Positions 30,251 through 43,600 of a stretch of 64,000 nt of DNA are shown here, in pieces; within the stretch, counting starts at the first letter, position 1; each line of letters opens with the position of its first letter. The notes below the pieces were generated by a model that saw only the letters and a list, made by a program, of their open reading frames with translations, was not told the DNA's origin and did not search any database. The stretch lies in assembly GCF_030445035.2 (NCBI RefSeq), contig NC_080699.1, positions 620,001 to 684,000 on the forward strand, written 5' to 3'. The stretch comes from Dasypus novemcinctus (lineage: Eukaryota > Chordata > Mammalia > Cingulata > Dasypodidae). The position numbers and the translations under genes are program-made.

Positions 30251-30429
30251 TTAAATGTCCTTTTGCTTTTCTTGTTTGAGCTGTTTTCTTAATGGCTGCC
30301 CCTTTTATATAACATGTTTATATAAAAAACAATCTAGTTTATATATTAATACCAGCTTAGTTTCAGTAGTATACAAAAACTTTGTCCCCTCCCTGACCTT
30401 TGTGCCATTATTATTCAAATTACATCTTT

Positions 30430-30827
30430 TTTTTTTTTTTATTTATTTTTTTATCCCCCCCCCAGTTGTCTGCTCTCTGTGTCCATTTGCTACGTGTTCT
30501 TCTGGGACCACTTCTATCCTTATCAGCGGCACCGGGAATCTGTGTTTCTTTTTGTTGCATCATCTTGTGTCAGCTCTCCGTGTGGGTGGAGCCATTCTGG
30601 GGCAGGCTGCACTTTCTTTCGTGCTGGGCAGCTCTCCTTATGGGGCTCACTCCTTGAGTGTGGGGCTCCCCTACATGGGGGGACACCCCTTCATGGCACG
30701 GCACTCCTTGTGCGCATCAGCACTGCGCGTGGGCCAGTTCCACACGGGTCAAGGAGGCCTGAGGTTTGAACCGTGGGCCTCCCATGTGGTAGGCGGATGC
30801 CCTATCCATTGGGCCAAGTCCGCTTCC
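30430..30827 (-). mobile_element. DAS-SINE, full-length, long type
   Basis: Antisense copy flanked by AAATTACATCTTT on both sides (about 30417-30429 and 30828-30840). Confidence 0.92.
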
Positions 30828-30894
30828 CAAATTACATCTTTATATTTTATAAGTCCATCAGCAGTTTTAGAATTATTGTTTTATGCAGTTGTCC

Positions 30895-31085
30895 TTTTAT
30901 TTTTGCTCATCTGTTGTTTTTTTGTTAGTTGTCTGCTGATTGATTTTTAATATCTGCTCATTGTTTTTCTTCAATGTCTGCTCGTTGTTTGCCTTTCTTC
31001 TTTAGGAGACACCAGAGGCTGAAACCAGGACCTCTCATATGGGAGGCAGGCTCCCAACTGCCTGGGCCACATCTACTCCCCGCAG
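30895..31085 (-). mobile_element. DAS-SINE, short type with TGTCTGCTC-type tail
   Basis: In reverse complement: tRNA-like head near 31085, B box CTGGTTTCAGCC, CCTAAAGAAG, then repeats of the ACGAGCAGACA type. Confidence 0.8.
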
Positions 31086-31722
31086 TTATCTTTTAAATCA
31101 GAAGAAAAGAGTTAGAAACGAAAGTATTTTATACTGGCTTTTATTTTTATCTATGTAGTTACCTTTACAGGTGCTTTTTGTTTTTTCATGTGCATTTAAG
31201 TTAGTATATAGTGTACTTTCATTTCAGCATGAGGACTCTCTTTAGTATTTTTTTATAGAGCAGATCTGCTAAAAACAAGTTCAGTTTTTATCTGGAAATG
31301 TTCTAATTTCTCCCTCATTTTTGAAGGGTAGTTCTACTAGATACAGAGTTCTTGGTTGGCAGTCCATTTCTCCCAACATCGCACTGCCTTTCTGGCCTCC
31401 TGGCTTCTGATGAGAAGGCAACTATCATTCTTACTGGGGATCCTATGTATATAATGAGTCACTTCTCTCTTTCTCTTTTCAAGATTCTATCTTTATATTT
31501 CATCATTTGATTATGATATGTCTAGGTGTGAATATCTTTGAATTTATCTTACTTTGAGTTCGTTGAGCATGGATGTATGGATTAATAATTTAATCAAATT
31601 TAGGAAGTTTTTGGCCAGTATTCCTTTAAAATTTTTCTGCCCTCCCCCTCTTCTTCTTCTGGGACTCCCATTATGTATATGTTGGTACATTTGTTGGGGC
31701 TCCACAGGTCTCTGAGTGTGAC

Positions 31723-32346
31723 TGTTGGAAGCATTTTGTGGATCCCAGAAAAGATCATGTTCTTGGAGCTAATCCGTTCCCGTGGGTGTGGGACCTTTCG
31801 ATTGGATTGGATTCATTTGGGGGGGGGGGGAGGGCACTTTGATTGGATTGCTCCAAGGAGGCATGACCCAGGATGTGTCTTGGTCCTCTTGCTGGAGTCC
31901 TTTATAAACAGGAGAAACATGCAGAAAGACACAGAAAAAATACAGCAGAAAGAGAGGAGTCCTGAGTGTCTGAAAGAGAGGTCTGGAGGCCAGAGGCTGG
32001 GATCAGTGGAGCAGGTATGGAGTGAGGCCCCTGAGAAGCTGACAGAGAGAAGGCCTGGGGGAGAGATGAGTCATACGCCTGATTGCCCACAGCTGAGCTC
32101 TGGGAGAAAATAATCCTGGATTAGAAGACAGAGACCCAGACTGGAAAGCTATCATTGTCTTGCCAAAGGGCAGGAGTCTAGGATTGCCAGCAGCTGAACT
32201 TTGGTGAGACAGAATCTCTAATGATGCCTTTATTTGGACATTCTCACAGTCTCAAAACTGTAAGCTTTTAACCTAATAAATTCCCATTATAAAAGCCAAC
32301 CCATTTCTGGTATATTGCTCCCAGCAGCTTGTAGCAAACTAAAACA
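31723..32346 (+). mobile_element. LTR-like element (ERVL/MaLR type, tentative)
   Basis: Starts TGTTGGAAGCATTTTGTGG, carries an AATAAATTCCCATTATAAAA poly(A)/R region and ends GCAAACTAAAACA. The central A/G-rich 200 bp is typical of MaLR LTRs. It contains a G10 tract at 31819-31830. No viral gene adjoins it. Confidence 0.55.
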
Positions 32347-32620
32347 CTGAGATTTGCTTTGTTTTTCTTCATTCTTTTTTCTTTCTCCTCCCCTGATCAT
32401 CTCAGTTGAACTGTGTTCAAGTTCACTAATTCATCCTTCTGCTAACTCTCAAATTGTCTGTTGGACTCCTCTAGTGAATTTTTCATTTCATTTATTGTAA
32501 TTTTCCACTTCAGATTTTTTATCTGGCTCTTTATTATAATTTCTGTCTATTTGTTAATATTCTCTATTTGGTGAGACAGCATTCTCATACTTTAATTCTT
32601 TACACGATTTCCTTAATTAA

Positions 32621-33038
32621 TTTTTTAAAAGATTTATTTTATTTATTTCTATCCCCTTCCTCATCCCCTGCCCCAGTTGTCTGTTCTCTGTGTCCATTTG
32701 CTGTGTGTTCTTCTTTGTCTGTTTCTGTTGTTATCAGTGGCACGGGAATCTGTGTCTCTTTTTATTGCATCATCTTGCTGCGTCAGCTTTCTGTGTGTGT
32801 GGCACCATTCCTGGGCAGGATGCACTTTATTTTGTGCTGGGCGGCTCTCCTACAGGGTGCACTCCTTGCGCATGGGGCTCCCCTACACAGGGGGCACCCC
32901 TGCATGGCATAGCACTCCTTGAGCACATCAACACTGTGCGTGGGCCAGCTCCACATGGGTCAAGGAGACCTGGGGTTTGAACCGCGGACCTCCCATGTGG
33001 TAGATGGACGCCTATCCATTGGGCCAAGTCCACTTCCC
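32621..33038 (-). mobile_element. DAS-SINE, full-length, long type
   Basis: Antisense copy with T-rich tail at the left and tRNA-like head at the right end. It sits in the LINE-like host sequence. Confidence 0.9.
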
Positions 33039-33078
33039 GTAGACAATTTCCTTTAGTTCTTTCAACATAAATATTTTT

Positions 33079-33560
33079 TAAAGATTTATTTTATTTCTCC
33101 TCCCCAATCCCCCCATTGTCTACTTTCTGACCATTTGCTGTGTGTTCTTCTGTGTCTGCTTGTATTCTCATTAGGCGGCTCCAGAAACCAATCCTAGGAC
33201 CTTCTGGAGTGGGAGAGAGGTGATAACCCACTTGTGCCACTTCAACTCCCTGTTTTTGCTACGTTTTCTTATTTTCTCTCCTCTGTGTCTCTTGTGTCAT
33301 CTTGTTGCACCAGCTCTCAGTGTCGGCCAGCACTCCTGTGCGGGATGGTTTTCCCACACTGGGCGGCATTCCCATTCAGTGGGGCACTCCTGTGTGGAGC
33401 AGCATTCCTGCGTGGAGGCATTCCAGCATGGGCCGGCACTCTGTGTGGGCCAGCACTATGCGTGGGCCAGCTCACCCTCACTAGGAGGCCCTGGGTATCA
33501 AACCCTGGACCTCCTATATAATAGACGGGTGCCCAGTTGGTTGAGCGACATCTGTTTCCC
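33079..33560 (-). mobile_element. DAS-SINE, variant long type
   Basis: Antisense. Shares the AGGACCTTCTGGAGTGGGAG segment with 29811-30250. Flanked by similar AACATAAATATTTTT/AACATATTTTTAA sequence. Confidence 0.88.
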
Positions 33561-34011
33561 TGAACATATTTTTAATAGCTGAATTAAAGTATGTGTCTGA
33601 TAAGTCCAACACCTGGGCTTTTTCAGGGACAGTTTCTTTTGACTGTTCTCTTCCCTGTGAATGGCCCATACTTTCCTGTTTGAGTGTCTTGTAAATTTTT
33701 GTTGGAAGCTGTACGTTTAAAATAATGCAGTGCAGCAAGTTTGGAAATAAGAAACCTGCCCCTCCTCCCAAGGTCTTTTGTTATTCATTTGTTTAGTAAC
33801 TTCACTGTATTTTAATTCTGTAATGTCTGTATGCCCTGTTATGTGTAGTCACTGAGTTCTCTGCTCAGTTGGTTAGAAATTTCTTAAAATGTCTTGAACC
33901 AAAAAGTCTTTCACTCTTTGCCTAGGGATCCTCTGTGTGTGTTAGGGTAAGCCTCTAATGTCTGGTAGTTTGCAGTTATGGCTTAGTCTTCACCCCTGCT
34001 TGGGCAATTTT

Positions 34012-34440
34012 TTAGTTTGCTAAGGGCTACCAAGGCAATATACATTGGCCTTTTACAACGGGGATATATTAGTTTAAAAGCTTACAGTTTTGAGTCTGAG
34101 AAAAATGTCCAAATCAGGAGATGCTTTTTCTCCCTGAGATGCTCTGGGCAGTCAGGCAAATGGCAAGACACAATAACAGTGTCTTCTAGTCTCTGCCTTC
34201 TCCATGGTCTGTTGTGTTCAGCTTCTGGCTGCTGCATCTGCAGCTTTCTCTCTCAACTTCTGTGTCTACAGCCTCCCCTTTCTAGCCAGAGGACCAAGAC
34301 CTACCTGGGCTATGCCCCAGTGAAGCAAATGGCTCTCAGCTGAACCCAGTCTAATCAAAGGGTTCTATACCTACAGGAATGGACCAATTTAGAACATAAT
34401 TTTCTGGGGTCCACAAGACTCAAACTGCCACATGCAAGGC
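34012..34440 (-). mobile_element. LTR-like element (ERVL/MaLR type, tentative)
   Basis: In reverse complement it opens TGGCAGTTTGAGTCTTGTGG and closes with a CCCCGTTGTAAAAGGCCAAT block, the same plan as 31723-32346. A chance 108-codon frame on the plus strand is meaningless. Confidence 0.5.
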
Positions 34441-35076
34441 CTCAAGGAAAGCCAAAAGTGAGAGATTAGGGCCTTTTCTGATCTTTCCTGCACACAGCCC
34501 TGCATATGTGTTTACCTTCTGGACATTCAGCAATATGTGAGAGTTTTTCAAAGTCTCCTCTAAACCGCTAATCCTCAGAGATGTTTTTGGGGCAGCATCT
34601 TCTTTGTCCCAACTGGTTTCACTACCTCAGACATATGTAGTGTTAAACAATTGCTGCTGTTTGTTTTGGACAAATGTCCTGGTTATAGGATGCCATGAGT
34701 CAAGTCAGATAAAAATAAGCCTTGTGATGTGAATGGGACTTTTCCAGGAGCTGCCAGACAGGTCAGTAATGACAGTTTTCTGAGGATAAGGAAATTGGGG
34801 AAGCTTGCCCCCACTCCTGTGGCTGCTAGTTTTCAAAGCTAGAACAGAATAGATATCTTTATTTCTTCATGCAGCTTTGATCTATTGTCTATTGTACACT
34901 CCTTTCAACTTGCAGGACTTTCTGTGGATTGCTTATAGGGCTGGTCTACTGGTAATGAACTCCCTCCACTTTTGTTTATTTGGGAATATCTTAATCTCTC
35001 ACTTTTTAAAAAAAATAATTTTATTGACATAATTCACACTTTTTTTAAAAAGTGTACAATTCAATGCTTTTTAGTG

Positions 35077-35402
35077 TTTTTTGCTCGCTGTCTGCTCATT
35101 TTCTTTAGGAGACCAAACCCAGGACCTCCCTTATGGGAGGTAGGCAACCAACTGCTTAAGCCACATCCACTTTCCCTCTCACTCTTTTTTTTTGAGGTAC
35201 TGGGGGCCAGGGATTGAACCCAGGACCTTGTGTGTGGGAAGACAGCACTAAATCACTGAACCACATTGGCTTCCTGAGTTGGTTTTTTCATTTGTTTTGC
35301 TTGTTGTTTGTTTTTTTTCTTTTTACAGGAGGCACAGGAATCAAACCTGGGACCACCCATGTGAAAGATGGGAGCTCAACAGCTTGAGCCACATCCATTC
35401 CC
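35077..35402 (-). mobile_element. Three adjacent short DAS-type SINE copies
   Basis: Modules at about 35077-35178, 35186-35276 and 35284-35402, each with an antisense tRNA-like head (AAGTGGATGTGGCTTAAGC, GCCAATGTGGTTCAGTG, GGATGTGGCTCAAGCTG) and B box. Confidence 0.8.
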
Positions 35403-35863
35403 TCTCTTGTTCATTTTTGAAAGACAGTTGTTGGATATAGAATTCTTGAGTGGCAGTTTTTTTGTTTGTTTTCAGCACTTTAAATATGTCATCTACTGTT
35501 TTCTTGCCTCCGTAGTTTCGGATGAGAAATCAGCACTTAATCTGATGGCGGCTCCATTGACCGTGACATATTGCTTCTTTCTTGTGGCTTTCAGAATTCT
35601 CTCATTATCTTTGGTATTTGATAATCCTATAATAATATACTGCACTGTGGGTCTATTGGAGTTTATAGTCTGTTTGGAGTTCATTGAAAATCTTGAATGT
35701 GTATATTTATGTCATTGATTAAACTTGAGAAGTTTTCAGCCATTATTTCCTTGAATATTCTGTCTGCTCCTTTCTAAATTTCTTTTTCTGGGATTCCCAC
35801 AATGTGTAATGTGTTGATATGCTTGATGGCATCCCACAGGCTCCTGAGGCTCTGTTCACTCTT

Positions 35864-36298
35864 TTAAGATTTATTTACTTACTTACTTATTTATTTATTT
35901 ATTTATCTCCCCTTTCCCCCTACCCCCCGGCCCCAGTTTTCCGTTCTCTGTGTCTATTTGCTGTGTCTTCTTCTTTGTCCACTTCTGTTGTTGTCAGCGG
36001 CACAGGAATCTATGTTTCTTTTTGTTGCGTCATCTTGTTGTGCCAGCTCTCCGTGTGTGCGGCGCCATTCTGGGGCAGGCTGCACTTTCTTTCATGCTGG
36101 GCGGCTCTCCTTAGGGGGCACACTCGTTGGGCGTGGGGCTTCCCTACTCAGGGGACATCCCTGCGTGGCAGGGCACTCCTTGCGCGCCTCAGCACTGCGC
36201 ATGGCCAGCTCCGCACGGGTCAAGGAGGCCCAGGGTTTGAACCATGGACCTCCTGTATGGTAGACGGACACCCTAACCACTGGGCCAGGTCCGCTTCC
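35864..36298 (-). mobile_element. DAS-SINE, full-length, long type
   Basis: Antisense, with flanking TGTTCACTCTTTT/TGTTCATTCTTTT as a diverged target-site duplication. Confidence 0.9.
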
Positions 36299-37646
36299 TG
36301 TTCATTCTTTTTATTCTTCTTTCTGCTCCTCAGAATGAATGATTCAAATTGTCTTTTCTTCAGGTTTACTAATTCTTTCTTCTCTAGCTCCAATCTGCAA
36401 TTGAATATCTAGGAAAACTTTTATTTCTGTAACCATGATCTTTGGCTGTTTGTTTTCTTTTCATAATTTCCTTCTCTAGTGATATTTTCCTTCTGTTCAT
36501 CTGTTGTTTTTCTTGTTTCTTGTCCCTGTTTTCCTTTAGCTTTTTGAGCATATTTAGGACCATTTTTATTATGGTCTCTGTCTGATATGTTCCAGGCCTA
36601 GCCCTCCTCATTAATGGTTTCTAATGCTTTAATCTTCTCCTTTGATGCACCATTGCATCCTGTTTTTTGTATGTTTTTCAACCTTTTGTTGACATCTGAC
36701 AGCTATTTTAATGTATTTTTACTGAAATTTAGACTCTGTGGTGTCTGTTCCATAAGCTGGTATCCATCTAGGGTTATGATGTGGTTTTCCTTGAATGCCA
36801 GGAGCTAACAAAGAGGAAGAAAACCTCATTCCCGGTCTTTGCAGATTGACCTGTGCAGTAAGTACTCTCCTTCAGCATTTATCCATACAATAAGTTGTAT
36901 GAGCGAAGCTCTAGGTGGAAGAATAGGGGCCTTGCTGATCATTTCTGCTTGTGTGTTTCCTCTGGAACATATGCTTGTGGCCCTAGGAAGGAATTCTCTC
37001 ATTTACAAAGTTACAGTTTCCTAGGAAACGTTTTTCTTCGGTCCCGGACACTGCAATATATGTGCCAGCAATCCCTTGCCCCCAGGAGCACAACCTGACT
37101 GCTCTTCCACAGCATTCAGCAGGAGAGCTCTCGGAACTGCCTTCTTCATTCAGGGCGAGATCTCAGGCCACCACTAGGCAGATGGCGCCAGGCGTAGGAG
37201 CTCCTATTGTGTACACAGGGACCACTCTGATGCCTGTGGAACCCGGACCAGGAATCTGCACTGTGAATGTGGGCCAGTCCCGTACGGAACCAGTCAGGAG
37301 TGGGGAAGGGGCTGGCCAGGGTGCCACAAGATCCTCCTGCTTTAAAGAAGCCTTTTTTAACTTGGTGCTCACCCTGTTACTGCAGCCCTTTAACTGTTTT
37401 CCGGAGCCCTGAGTAAGATCTTTCTGCCAGTTATTGGTGCTGGTTCAAAGCTTCTGTGGGGGATGGAGCCCTGAAGCACCTCACTCTGCCATCTTGATCA
37501 GGCCCAGTGCACCCTCTTAATAGCTGAACCCTTTAATGTTATTTTCCAGATCAGCAGCTGTGCATGCTCTGTACACTGTGAACTCTTGAGATAAATAGCC
37601 TGCAATAACTTTATTTGTATGACCTTACATCTAAAGAAGAAAGAAA

Positions 37647-40600
37647 ATGGCTTGTGTTGAGTATTCTTTTCATGTACCAAGTCTAGAAGAACTTGCTAGA
37701 GGTAAATACAAGAACTGGGTTTTAAAATTCTAAGGGAAAAATGAAAAAACTAAATGTATTCTAAGGTATAATTTGCAAAACAGAACTCATTTTCCTTTTC
37801 AGTATCAGTTCTATAGTGTTTTTCTTGAGAAAATCCAAAATCCCTCTCCCTTGGAGAAGGTAGTATGACAATATTTTGATGATGTTTTTTATCATTTGTA
37901 AAAAATGTTCTACAACAATGCAAGCTGCTGGTGGTAGGGTGATGTATGGGAGTCCTGGATGTTATGCATGATTGTTTAGTAAGCTCACAACTTTTCTAAT
38001 TAAAATAATATTAATCTTAAAAATTACGCTAAGTGATAGAAGCTAGACACAAAGTACTTCATATTATTTGAATTCATTTATATAAAATGTAAATATAAAC
38101 CTATAAAGAGAAATAGATTAGTGGTTAGGGAGGGCTGGGGACAGCAAAACTGAGAGGTGACTCTTCAGGGCTATGGAGTTTTTCTTTTTGGAGTAATGAA
38201 AATGTTCTAAAATAGACTGTGATGAGTGCACAACTCTGGGATTACACTAAAAGCCACTGATGGTACACTTTTGACAGACTGTATGTTATGGGGATATATC
38301 TCAAACTGGTTTTTTAAAAACTCACCATTTCCAGTTTTACAGGAAGAAAATAACTATAGTAATCCAAGGTTAAAATATATGTGATGCCCAAAGATTTGCA
38401 TAACTTTTTGCTTTATTAACCTTTTACCAGTTACAGTATTCTTAAACACATAATCTACTGTTGTGCATTACCCATGTTTCCAATCTAGTACTTTTTTGTT
38501 TTCCTTATCCTGATGTGACAGGTTGCCAGTGAACTTGCTTAGATTTCTCTGAGCATATTTTTATGTTCACCTTCTTGTTGGATCAAAAATTTAAGTCAGT
38601 TTCACGGGATACATTAGACAGAAGAGAGATAAGAAAAGGAAAAAAATATTCGAATAGGGACATAAAATAGACTCAGGAATACTCTTAATCTAAAACTGCA
38701 TAGCCTGTCCAAATGCCAACCTCTTTTTTGAAAGCCTTTGGATTCTATTCTGATTAACTATAAAATCTACTCATTTCTCAAGAGTGTGTCTACCCTCATA
38801 GTTTATCTGTTCTCCTGATGAGGTAGAAGTGAAAAAAAAAACAAAACCATTCTCTACTTGGTTATGGCTTTCTTCTTATAACCTTCCTGGTTTTTCCTTA
38901 ATTGACTGGCACTAGTAAATCATCTGCACTGCTAGTATTCTTCTGAGAGTATTTTTTTCTATTGACGCTTTGGCCTTTGCTAAGACAAAATAGCTAGGAA
39001 TCTTTTTTTTGAGAGCCTCTCTGCCACCTTTTTCCCTGTGTTTGTTTTTCTTCTATCTATACAGGCTATATTCAGTACAAAATAGAAGTATAACCTTAAG
39101 TGTTCTGCGTCAAAATTTATTTTCAATTTTTAATTTTTGTAGAAAATCTTATAGTAAGAATTTGTTCCCTTTGTAATTAGTAAAAAATAGATTTAATATT
39201 ACATTTTGTGTGATCTATGTATCTTTTTTTAAAAAGATAATAAAAGAAATAGATTTTGCTATTTTTCTACACAATAAAGCAATTTATATATTCATAAATC
39301 TGTAGTCATTAGAGGAATTTTCTAGTCAATTTGGTTTCTGTTCTCATATACAGAAGATCTGATAAAATGTGTATATGGCTAGATTTAGGATGACTTTATG
39401 TTTTTAGAAAGGCTAAACCATAACTGCTGATAGGACTATCAGAGAAATTTTTGAAGAACTTTCATCCTTAAAAGTACATTATGCTTAGATTTATAACTTT
39501 TTGAGACACTGATGCTTGCTCTTTTACCCTTTTTGTTGAGCTATAACATATCTGCAATAATGTGTACTAATGTTAAGTGTATAGCTGGATGAATTTTAAC
39601 TTAATTTACACATACATAAACACCATCCAAATCAAGATATAGAACATTTCCAGCATTTCAGAAGGCTCCTTCATGAACCTTTCTGTTCAGATCACTACCA
39701 TCATACCTAACTACTATTCTGATTTCTCTCACTTTAAATTAGTTGTCTGTTTTTGAAATATATATAACCGAAGTCATGGGATATGTACACTTTTGTGTTT
39801 GGCTTCTGCTCAATATTTTGTCTGTAAGCTTCAAGTTGTTACTTTTTAACAGTTTAAATATTCATGTTTCAGTAGGTCTATGGAATTCTGTCCTCAAAAG
39901 GAAGGTAGTTTCTGGCTGTTATAAAAATTCTGGAACCATATATCCTTTCACTTTTTTGTTTTCAGTGGTTTGTAATCACCATAGATTAGGTTATTTATGT
40001 GTCTTTGTCCATATTGTATCTTACGATTATGTGTCTAATTGAGCATCAGTGTCTCAAAATCTTCCCTCAACCTAAATTTGTGTAACAAAAATGTTGAGAA
40101 TTCATTAATAAGACGATTTCCCCTCTCAACATTTTTGTTACACAAGTTTAGGTTGAGGGAAGATTTTATATATGGTGGTCAATTTTTGTACTTAATAGTC
40201 AATAACTCTTTTTCTTGTCTTTATTAGTTCTACAGAAGGGACTGAAAGATAACTTCGCTGATGTGCAGGTCTCTGTAGTTGATTGTCCTGATTTAACTAA
40301 GGAACCATTTACCTTTCCTGCAAAAGGTAAGCAATATTTGCAATTAACTTTAATATGTTTATTTTAAAAACAATTCATTTATATAAGTATAGCATTCATC
40401 CATGAACATACATACACAATAGTGTATAGTGAAAGTTGTAAACTTAAAAAACAAAGCATACATAATAATATTCAGGGCTCTCATACATCACCCCACCACA
40501 AATACTTTGCATTGTATGTAACATTTGTAACAAATTATAAAAGAGCATCCTCAAAGTATTACTACTAACTATAGTCCCTGTCTTACATTTGGTGTATTCT

Positions 40601-43600
40601 TCCCCCAGCCCAAGCCATTATTTTATTTTATTTGTTCCCCCCATGAGATGGCGCCCTCATTTGTTTGCTGGTTGTTTGTGCTCATTGTATGCTCGTTGTT
40701 GTTTTTTGTTTTGTTTTGTTTTGTTTGCCACATCCACTCCTGCTTATTTTTGCTCATTGTCTTGCTTTTTTTGCTTGTTGTCTGCTTGTTGTCTGCTCAT
40801 TGTTTTTTCTCGTTTGCTAATTTTTTCTCATTGTCTGCTCATTGTTTTTGCTCATTGTCTGCTCATTGTCTGCTTGTTGTTTGTCTGTTGTATTTAGGAG
40901 GCACTGGAAACCGAACCTGGGCCTCCCGTGTGGGAGGTGGGTGCTCAGCTGCTTAAGCCACATCTACTTCTACCATGCTATTTGACCACAGTACCTTTAT
41001 AATACACTTCAAGGTCAGGGAGCCTGAGTCCTCTGACTTTGCTCTTCTTTTTTAGGGTGTTTTTGGCTATTTGGGACCCCTTTTACTTCCAAATAAATTT
41101 ATATTTCTGTAAAGTAGCCTGTTGGAATTTTGATTGGTATTGCATTAAATCTATAAATCAATTTGGGTAGAATTGAGATTTTCACAATGTTTAGTCTTCT
41201 AATCTGTGAACATGGAATATCCTTTCATTTGTTTAAGTCTTTGATTTCTTTTAGCTGTGTTTTGTAGTTTTCTGAATACAGATCCTTTACATTCCTGGTT
41301 AAATTAATTCCTAGATATTTGTGTCTTTTTGTTACCAATGTAAATGGAATTTTTTTCTTGATTTCCTCCTCAGTTTGCTCATTACTAGTGTATACAAAGG
41401 CTCCTGATTTTTGCCAGTTCATCTTGTATTCTGCCACCTTTGCTGAACTCATTTATTAGTTCAAGGAGCTTTATTGTAGACCTTTCAGGATTTTCTGAAT
41501 GTAGGATCATTCATGTCATCCACAATTAGTGAGAGTTTTACTTCCTCTTTCCAATTTGGATGCCTTTTATTTCCTTTTCTTGCCTAATTGCTCTAGCTAG
41601 AACTTCTAGTATGGTGCAGAATAACAGTGATGACAGTGGTCATCCTTACCTTTTTCCTGATCTTACAGGGAAAGCTTTCAACCTCTCCCTGTTATTATGT
41701 TAGCTATGGGTTTTTCATATCTACCCTTTATTATGTTGAGGAACTTCCCTTCTATACCTATCTTTTTTTTTTGAAGATTTATTTATTTATTTACTTACTT
41801 ATTTCTCTCCCCTTCCCCCCCTACCCCGGTTGTCTGTTCTCTGTGTCTATTTGCTGCGTCTTCTTTGTCCGCTTCTGTTGTTGTCAGCGGCACGGTAATC
41901 TGTGTTTCTTTTTGTTGCGTCATCTTGCTATGTCAGCTCTCCATGTGTGCAGCGCCATTCCTAGGCAGGCTGCACTTTCTTTCGCGCTGGGCGGCTCTTC
42001 TTACAGGGCGCACTCCTTGCGCGTGGGGCTCCCCTGTGCGGGGGCACTCCTTGCGCGCATCAGCACTGCGCACGGCCAGCTCCACACGGGTCAAGGAGGC
42101 CCGGTGTTTGAACCAAGGACCTCCCATGTGGTAGACGGACGCCCTAACCACTGGGCCAAGTCCGCCGCCTCTATACCTATATCTTGAGGAATTTTTATCA
42201 AGAAAGGATTCTGGATTTTGTTTAATGCCTTTTCTGCATCTATTGAGATGATCCTATTTTTTTCCCTTTGATTTGTTAATTTGTATACCATGTTAATTTA
42301 CATTAATCATGAAAGACTTATTTTCCAAACATCTACTTACTACATACATCCCTTCAACAAATTTGCCAAGTGATCATCCAACCAATGTGTGACGTGAGAG
42401 AAGAGAAATTTATATTAGTTGAGTAAATATAATTTGTCCCTGTGTGAGACAACCATATTTGATATTTAAGTTAATTATTATAATACTACTGCAAGGTGAT
42501 TCCTATCCCCAGCTTACAGATCAGAAAAGTAAAACTGAGAGGTTAAGTAAGCTGAAGTTGACCTTCATAATCAGGAATCAAAGGGAGGCCTGTCTGCTTC
42601 CGAAGTCCAAGCTTCTCCCATTATACCCTGCTGTGATGAGGAATTTGGAGATAAGCTCTCACAGTATTCTTTTATTAAGTAATTGACATCTTTGTTGAAA
42701 TGTAATTTACCATAGAAGTCCTGGGCTCTAACTCTGTCTCTGCCACATACCGATTTCATTATCTTGGGTAAGTCTTTCAATTTAATTGGGCTTCAGTGTC
42801 CCCAGTTTGTAAAATGATGGGATTTGGAAGTTGTTTCTTTTTTGGTCCTTCCAGGTTAAATATTCTGTTGATTTTACATAAACCTGTAAATTCTATATGT
42901 CGTGTATACCAGATGACATTTTTCTTTGCACCTTGAAAGCATTTAGCATGATACTTTATAGTCATATTTCTTCCAAATATAAGAATAATAGGTGTCCTGC
43001 AAAATAAATAGAGTACAAGGAAGAAGGAAAATGGTTACTCTTAATTCTTTAATCTAGAGGGTTATCCTTTGAGAAGGGTCAATAATTTGTGAGTCTTTAA
43101 GTTGAAAACTAAGGAAGCCAGATATGTATGAACGTGTTTGTGTGTGTATGATCCTACACAGACTTCCCCATGAACTGTTCTTGCTAAGGTTACCAGTAAC
43201 CTTGATCTATTTAGTTGTTGTATTTGGTCTGTCTACATGTTTAATGCCCTTTGGCTGTTACTGCCTCTTGACATTCTCTCTCCCCTAGGTTCTTTTGCAT
43301 CTCCTCTCTTAGTGCCTTTTTAAAATCTTTTTATGGTGTTCTTTGGCACTTTTCCTGGCTCCTTTATTTATTTTTCTGCCAGACTCTTCAGTATTAATGT
43401 TCTCCAGAATTCTTTCCTCAGCCTCTTTTTGTTCTGTTTATTTCTGTGCTTTTCCATCTACTCTTATAGTTTTAATTACTATCCAGATACAACAACTTCA
43501 AAACCTGTACATCCTACCTAGATGTCTCTTTCTTAGCTGTAGATCAGTTTCTAGCTGATCTACATATAGTGTGTATAGCCTATAGGACACCACCTAGATG

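Larger units (their letters stand above)
31090..37500 (-). mobile_element. LINE-derived sequence (L1/HAL1-like), antisense, heavily interrupted
   Basis: Segments at 31090-31720, 32346-32620, 33561-34010, 34441-35076, 35403-35863 and 36299-37500 read in antisense like L1-type 5'/ORF1-region sequence. They follow each other across SINE and LTR insertions as if from one or two original elements. The frames are broken and no protein is encoded. The family is tentative. Confidence 0.45.

Noticed and set aside
30255..30950. A 231-codon frame and many similar ones starting MS(A/V)LC(P/V)
   Set aside because: They are the antisense translation of DAS-SINEs; the same peptide pattern recurs at every copy (6302, 27522, 32677, 35958, 45339, 55672, 57524, 59964 and others).
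24345..32346. A possible provirus between LTR-like elements at 24345 and 31723
   Set aside because: The two elements belong to different families, and no gag, pol or env sequence lies between them.
41225..41452. 75-codon frame with L1 ORF2 similarity on the minus strand
   Set aside because: A fragment of a dead L1 element, not a host gene.
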